Shown piece after piece: positions 34,080 to 37,533 of a DNA stretch of 37,533 bases. Positions within the stretch are counted from its first letter, which is position 1. The number at the start of each line of letters is the position of its first letter. Where the stretch lies: the NCBI GenBank assembly GCA_017744515.1, contig JAGIBF010000015.1, positions 28,479 through 66,011 of the forward strand, given 5' to 3'. Origin of the DNA: Niastella sp. Its GTDB lineage: Bacteria; Bacteroidota; Bacteroidia; Chitinophagales; Chitinophagaceae. The translations under genes were made by a program, and so were the position numbers. The notes beneath the pieces were generated by a model that was given only the letters and a program-made list of their open reading frames with translations, had not been told where the DNA came from and ran no database searches.

Positions 34080-34241
34080 ACAGTTTTTTGGTGGCAGTAT
34101 GTGGGAGTAGCTAACAATGCAGCGAAAATACGTCATCTACAGGGTTACGCACAACGGAAAATAATATCCCGCTTTTACGCGATACAGGCTTTTGGATACA
34201 ACTACCCGGAATATGGATACATCTGGCCATCATGTCCGTTC

Positions 34242-34249
34242 TACTTTTG
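34242..34249 (+). promoter_or_regulatory. Candidate -7 element (TACTTTTG) for the aldo/keto reductase gene
   Basis: TACTTTTG fits TAnnTTTG and ends 20 nt upstream of the ATG at 34270. This supports that start over the in-frame TTG at 34192, which would precede the promoter. No -33 TTTG at the normal distance. Confidence 0.4.
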
Positions 34250-34269
34250 TCTTACAAAAAAACAAGATC

Positions 34270-35280
34270 ATGGGTAGTATAAAACAAGTAAAGTTAGGCA
34301 GCCAGGGACTGATAGTACCTCAACTGGGACTGGGCTGCATGGGTATGACAGGCCTGGCGCACTTTGATATTTATGGCAAGCCAAACGAAGCGGAAGCCAT
34401 TGCCACCATTCACCGATCACAGGAGCTGGGCGGCAATTTTCTCGACACGGCCGATCTGTATGGTCCGCTGGTCAACGAGCAGCTGATTGCCAAAGCTATC
34501 AAAGGCAAACGCAAAGATTATATCATTGCCACCAAGTTTGGATATGAGATCGATGATGCAGGTCAACTTACCTGGGCATTCGATGGCAGTAAAGCATATG
34601 TAAAAAAAGCAGCAGAACGCTCTCTGAAAAACCTGTCAACAGATCATATTGACCTCTATTATCTCCATCGTGTAGATCCCAAAACACCGATCGAAGAAAC
34701 AGTGGAAGCGATGGCGCAACTGGTGAAAGAAGGAAAAGTGCGCTATATAGGTTTATCGGAAGTATCTTCAGATACCATTAAGCGTGCGCATGCTATCCAC
34801 CCACTCACAGCTATACAATCGGAATATTCCCTGTTTGAACGCACGGCAGAAGAAGCAGGCATTTTGCAAACACTTGAAGAACAGGGAATCGGCTTCGTAG
34901 CCTATTCACCTTTGGGGCGCGGCTTTATTACCGGTGAGTTGAAAAGCCCCGACGATCTTCCGGCAGATGATTTCCGCCGCAGCATACCACGTTTCCAGGG
35001 AGAGCAATTTTATAAAAACCTGGACCTGCTGACAGCGATGCAAAAGCTGGCCATGGAAAAACAGATCACCACTTCACAACTCGCTATAGCCTGGATATTG
35101 AAAAAAGGATTCGTACCCATACCGGGTACCAAGCGCAGAAAGTATCTTGAAGAGAACATTGCAGCCGCCGCCATTGAGTTAACCAAAGCCGATATGGACC
35201 AATTGGAATCGATATTACCATTAGGCACTATTACAGGCGATCGCTACGATCAGGCAGGCATGCAATTTGTGAACCAATAA
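34270..35280 (+). CDS. Aldo/keto reductase (NADPH-dependent, AKR13-like)
   Basis: A 336-residue TIM-barrel oxidoreductase. The catalytic tetrad is visible: Asp59 and Tyr64 (FLDTADLYGP), Lys89 (IIATKFG) and His133 (YYLHRVD). The opening LIVPQLGLGCMGMTG and the NADP-binding IPGTKRRKYLEENIAA near residue 285 fit the AKR13/YhdN-like group. These enzymes reduce aldehydes or ketones with NADPH. The substrate is not deducible. The gene ends in a hairpin terminator and is followed by an AraC regulator in the same direction, a frequent pairing. Confidence 0.93.
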   Translation: MGSIKQVKLGSQGLIVPQLGLGCMGMTGLAHFDIYGKPNEAEAIATIHRSQELGGNFLDTADLYGPLVNEQLIAKAIKGKRKDYIIATKFGYEIDDAGQLTWAFDGSKAYVKKAAERSLKNLSTDHIDLYYLHRVDPKTPIEETVEAMAQLVKEGKVRYIGLSEVSSDTIKRAHAIHPLTAIQSEYSLFERTAEEAGILQTLEEQGIGFVAYSPLGRGFITGELKSPDDLPADDFRRSIPRFQGEQFYKNLDLLTAMQKLAMEKQITTSQLAIAWILKKGFVPIPGTKRRKYLEENIAAAAIELTKADMDQLESILPLGTITGDRYDQAGMQFVNQ

Positions 35281-35285
35281 CATTC

Positions 35286-35320
35286 AAAACAGGCAGCCAA
35301 TCACTAAGTCTGCCTGTTTT
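35286..35320 (+). terminator. Terminator after the aldo/keto reductase gene
   Basis: A perfect 11-bp stem (35286-35296 with 35310-35320) with a 13-nt loop. The outer AAAA/TTTT pairs provide the T tract. It lies 5 nt after the stop. Confidence 0.75.
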
Positions 35321-35322
35321 AG

Positions 35323-35330
35323 TATTTTTG
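35323..35330 (+). promoter_or_regulatory. Candidate -7 element (TATTTTTG) directly before the AraC gene
   Basis: TATTTTTG fits TAnnTTTG and ends 7 nt before the ATG at 35338. Transcription would start at or next to the start codon, giving a leaderless or nearly leaderless mRNA. It could also be just the T-rich tail of the preceding terminator. Confidence 0.4.
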
Positions 35331-35337
35331 TATATAT

Positions 35338-36252
35338 ATGAAAAAGGAGGCGCCTTATATCGTCCATTCTGTTTCGGAACAGCATCGCATACTTTCGCTT
35401 CCCAGGCCCCATCACCCACTTGTCAGCGCTTTCGATTTCGCCGGTATCAACCATCACAATGCGGACCTCAGCAAGGATACACTCATACTGGATATGTATT
35501 GTATTTCGCTTAAAAGAAATGTAACTGGTAAGATGCGTTATGGGCAGGGATATTATGACTTCGATGAAGGAGTCATGGTGTTTACCGCGCCCGGGCAGAT
35601 TGTCAGCAATATTTCAGAAGGCCATCGGCCCAGCGGCTGGTGTGTTGTATTTCATCCTGATTTTATCCGCCGCCATCCCCTCAGCCAAAAGATTAAAGAA
35701 TATGGCTTCTTCAGCTACACAGCCAACGAAGCTCTCCATCTTTCAGAAAAAGAAGAAGAGTTGGTTATTTCAGTCATAAAAATGCTCCAACACGAGCTCA
35801 ACAACAATATCGATGCCTACAGCGAAGATGTAATAATAGCCCACCTGGATTTGTTGTTGAGCTACTCTGAACGGTTTTATAACCGCCAGTTCATTACCCG
35901 GAAACCGGTTAGCAACGACGTTTTGTTGCGACTGGAAACTTTACTCACTGACTATTTCAATAACGGCAAGCTGCTTACACAGGGATTGCCTACTGTTTCC
36001 CGTATAGCCAGTGAACTGAATTTCTCAGACAGCTACCTGAGCGATCTGCTGAAAAGCCTGACAGGACAAAACACCCAGCAGCATATCCACCAACATGTAA
36101 TAGAGAAAGCCAAAGAAATGCTTACCCGCACCAATATGACAGTCAGCGAAATTTCCATTCAACTGGGCTTTGAATTTCCACAGTCGTTCAACAAACTGTT
36201 TAAAAACAAAACCAACCTCACGCCCCTGCAATACCGCCAGTCATTTAACTAA
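35338..36252 (+). CDS. AraC-family transcriptional regulator
   Basis: A 304-residue regulator with an N-terminal cupin-like sensing domain (GQGYYDFDEGVMVFTAPGQ, about residues 68-86) and a C-terminal AraC double helix-turn-helix (about 205-304). The helices read VSRIASELNFSDSYLSDLLKSL and VSEISIQLGFEFPQSFNKLFK, followed by the family ending TPLQYRQ. AraC regulators with this N-domain usually control the neighbouring oxidoreductase, so the aldo/keto reductase upstream is the likely target (inference). Its stop is 34 nt from the convergent glycosylase gene. Confidence 0.93.
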   Translation: MKKEAPYIVHSVSEQHRILSLPRPHHPLVSAFDFAGINHHNADLSKDTLILDMYCISLKRNVTGKMRYGQGYYDFDEGVMVFTAPGQIVSNISEGHRPSGWCVVFHPDFIRRHPLSQKIKEYGFFSYTANEALHLSEKEEELVISVIKMLQHELNNNIDAYSEDVIIAHLDLLLSYSERFYNRQFITRKPVSNDVLLRLETLLTDYFNNGKLLTQGLPTVSRIASELNFSDSYLSDLLKSLTGQNTQQHIHQHVIEKAKEMLTRTNMTVSEISIQLGFEFPQSFNKLFKNKTNLTPLQYRQSFN

Positions 36253-36286
36253 ACCAATATAAACAAGACTAATCACTTGCTTAGCC

Positions 36287-36832
36287 TTACTTCGTCCACA
36301 TTGGCTTTTGTTTCAGGATTTGCTTATAAACAGGGCAACTTTCGGCATGTGCGCCCCGCAAATAACCAATGCTCATTAAAAATTCATTGACAATTTCGCC
36401 ACCCGTAAAGCGGAATGTTTTTTTGAACAGCTTTACCCATTCGTCCTTTGTTTTCGGGTGATGATGTTCCAGCCATTTCTCAAAAGAGCCAAACTCCTTT
36501 TGTAACCCAAGGATTGTTTTGGCGTTTTCTATGGCAGCATTTACTTTCAATTTATTACGAATGATCCCGGCATCTGCCAACAGCCTTTCCCTGTCTATAT
36601 CAGTATATGCCGCCACTTTTTTGATATTGAAATTGCTGTACGCTTTCCGGAATGAGGCTTCTTTCTTTAAGATCGTTTCCCAACTCAACCCTGCCTGGTT
36701 GATTTCAAGGATCAACCTGCCAAACAATTCATTGTCGTCGTGAATCGGGAAACCATAATGGTTGTCGTGATAATTTTTGTGCAACGCTTGTTTATCACCC
36801 GACATATACGCTATATAATTACAATAACTCAT
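36287..36832 (-). CDS. tag: DNA-3-methyladenine glycosylase I
   Basis: A 181-residue base-excision repair enzyme that removes 3-methyladenine from alkylated DNA. Zinc-snap residues are present: Cys4 (MSYC), His22 (YHDNHYGFP), His162 and Cys166 (HAESC). The active-site region LILEINQAGLSWETILKK contains Glu43 and Trp51, and the helix-hairpin region DAGIIRNKLKVNAAI follows. The length agrees with the usual ~185-190 residues. The ATG at 36832 puts Cys4 in the family position; a longer frame from 36916 adds 28 unrelated residues. It is a stand-alone gene, convergent with the AraC gene. Confidence 0.93.
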   Translation of the reverse strand: MSYCNYIAYMSGDKQALHKNYHDNHYGFPIHDDNELFGRLILEINQAGLSWETILKKEASFRKAYSNFNIKKVAAYTDIDRERLLADAGIIRNKLKVNAAIENAKTILGLQKEFGSFEKWLEHHHPKTKDEWVKLFKKTFRFTGGEIVNEFLMSIGYLRGAHAESCPVYKQILKQKPMWTK

Positions 36833-37034
36833 AAAGCAAAAGTCCGAAACATTTAAGAGCCATATGTTGCCAACCTGAATAATGTTGTAGTCAAAATGGT
36901 AAAAGCCAGCCTTCATATATTAAAAATTCCTGAATTGGACACCCTTTTTCCGGATATGGTAAATGGCTTTTCCCGATCCGGCCCCCAATATCACCGGTGA
37001 ACCATCAATTTTGCGCGAAATTTCACGCACTGTT

Positions 37035-37533
37035 ATGAAGAAAGTCCTGTACCTGCTCTCATTCATTTTCCCGTTAATATGTTCAGCATTCAATAACAAG
37101 GCGCCTGCGGGCACCCTCAAAGGCAGGGTGATGACAAGCGACAACCAGGCCGCTCCTTTCGTTTCCATAGCAGTAATAGGAACAGACCGCAATGTAGTCA
37201 GCGATGAGGAAGGCTATTTCAACATCACCAAGGTGCCCGCCGGTGAGCAGGAATTGGAAGTAACTCTTATTGGTTATGAGACGCTGCGCCAGAAAGTGAC
37301 CGTAGAAGACGGCAAAACAACGACCGTTAACCTCCGGATCACGATTTCCAACAGCCAGCTACAGGAAGTGATCGTTACCAACTCCAAAAGCAAGTTTGTA
37401 TTCAAATCCAGCGAATACGTTGCCCGCATGCAATTGCGCAACCTCGAAAACCCACAGGTATACAATGTTGTAGGCCGGCAGCGTACTTTCGTCGAGCGTG
37501 AACCCGGTCGCGGCCGGGGCCGTGGCGGCGGTC
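37035..37533 (+). CDS. TonB-dependent receptor, N-terminal part (3' truncated by window)
   Basis: 166 codons are visible. A signal peptide (about 1-19, ending ICSAF) is followed by a carboxypeptidase-regulatory-like domain (about 26-105; LKGRVMTSDNQAAPFVSIAV, then EEGYFNITKVPAGEQELEV and LIGYETLRQKV). The TonB-box/plug start is LQEVIVTNSKSKFVFKSSEYVARM and QLRNLENPQVYNVV. The last phrase is typical of siderophore-type receptors of Bacteroidota. After it, the frame changes character to an Arg/Gly-rich run (residues ~153-166) in very GC-rich DNA, which is not what the plug domain normally shows. The gene continues beyond the window. Confidence 0.8.
   Translation, partial: MKKVLYLLSFIFPLICSAFNNKAPAGTLKGRVMTSDNQAAPFVSIAVIGTDRNVVSDEEGYFNITKVPAGEQELEVTLIGYETLRQKVTVEDGKTTTVNLRITISNSQLQEVIVTNSKSKFVFKSSEYVARMQLRNLENPQVYNVVGRQRTFVEREPGRGRGRGGG

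Noticed and set aside
34192..34269. N-terminal extension of the aldo/keto reductase from TTG at 34192
   Set aside because: It includes the -7-like box TACTTTTG, and the residues do not resemble the family N-terminus.
36920..37192. Minus-strand frame of 90 codons upstream of the TonB receptor
   Set aside because: Mostly opposite the receptor signal peptide and regulatory domain; the remainder (KIDGSPVILGAGSGKAI) has no recognised family. A decayed gene fragment cannot be excluded.
1..37533. CRISPR array, tRNA/rRNA genes, insertion sequences or prophage genes
   Set aside because: No regularly spaced identical repeats, cloverleaf-like or rRNA-like sequence, transposase or phage structural motif was recognised by reading; a covariance-model scan was not possible.

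Overview
The window reads as chromosomal DNA of a Bacteroidota species, most likely from the Chitinophagaceae. This is inferred from family content, not from a marker gene. Pointers are a SusC/SusD pair, a second TonB-dependent receptor with a carboxypeptidase-regulatory-like N-domain, LytTR, NarL and OmpR two-component systems, paired AraC/oxidoreductase genes, FtsX/MacB-type permeases with no ATPase beside them, weak Shine-Dalgarno signals, and Bacteroidota-type promoters (TAnnTTTG, once with TTTG 20 nt upstream). No rRNA, tRNA, CRISPR array, phage or insertion sequence was recognised.

Layout. 1-972 is the C-terminal part of a DUF3857/transglutaminase-like protein, closed by a hairpin terminator. 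1106-7681 is a plus-strand run: ABC-transporter permease, acyltransferase-3 membrane protein, an NAD-dependent epimerase/reductase coupled by ATGA overlap to an AraC regulator, a small AT-rich lipoprotein and a SnoaL/NTF2-like protein. 7698-9362 (minus) holds a secreted P1-family peptidase and an AHSA1-type SRPBCC protein. 9557-11752 (minus) is an OmpR/HisKA two-component system. It diverges from 11889-15223, which encodes a double spondin-domain lipoprotein, a secreted probable barrel protein, a YHS protein and a DinB protein.

The most notable region is 15286-23894, all on the minus strand. In transcription order it encodes a TPR sensor kinase, a NarL-type regulator, a membrane Ser/Thr kinase with an extracytoplasmic domain, a PP2C phosphatase with a membrane anchor, a FHA-FHA-TM-trypsin-like protease fusion, a FHA protein and a PrsW-type intramembrane protease. 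The last five are spaced by only 13-32 nt. They look like one phospho-signalling unit that joins a kinase/phosphatase/phosphothreonine-reader set to two proteases.

24092-27107 pairs a DUF4932 protein with a HEGSH metalloprotease motif (minus) with a divergent LytS/LytTR two-component system (plus). After a 442-nt non-coding stretch rich in repeats and hairpins come a SusC/SusD pair closed by a strong hairpin and a ricin-type lectin-like secreted protein. No glycoside hydrolase is present, so the substrate is unknown. 33080-34079 is an AT-rich pair (SRPBCC, VOC) with the best promoter in the window. 34270-36252 is an aldo/keto reductase followed by an AraC regulator. 36287-36832 (minus) is DNA-3-methyladenine glycosylase I. 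The window ends inside a TonB-dependent receptor gene (37035 onward) whose last ~44 nt are abruptly GC-rich.
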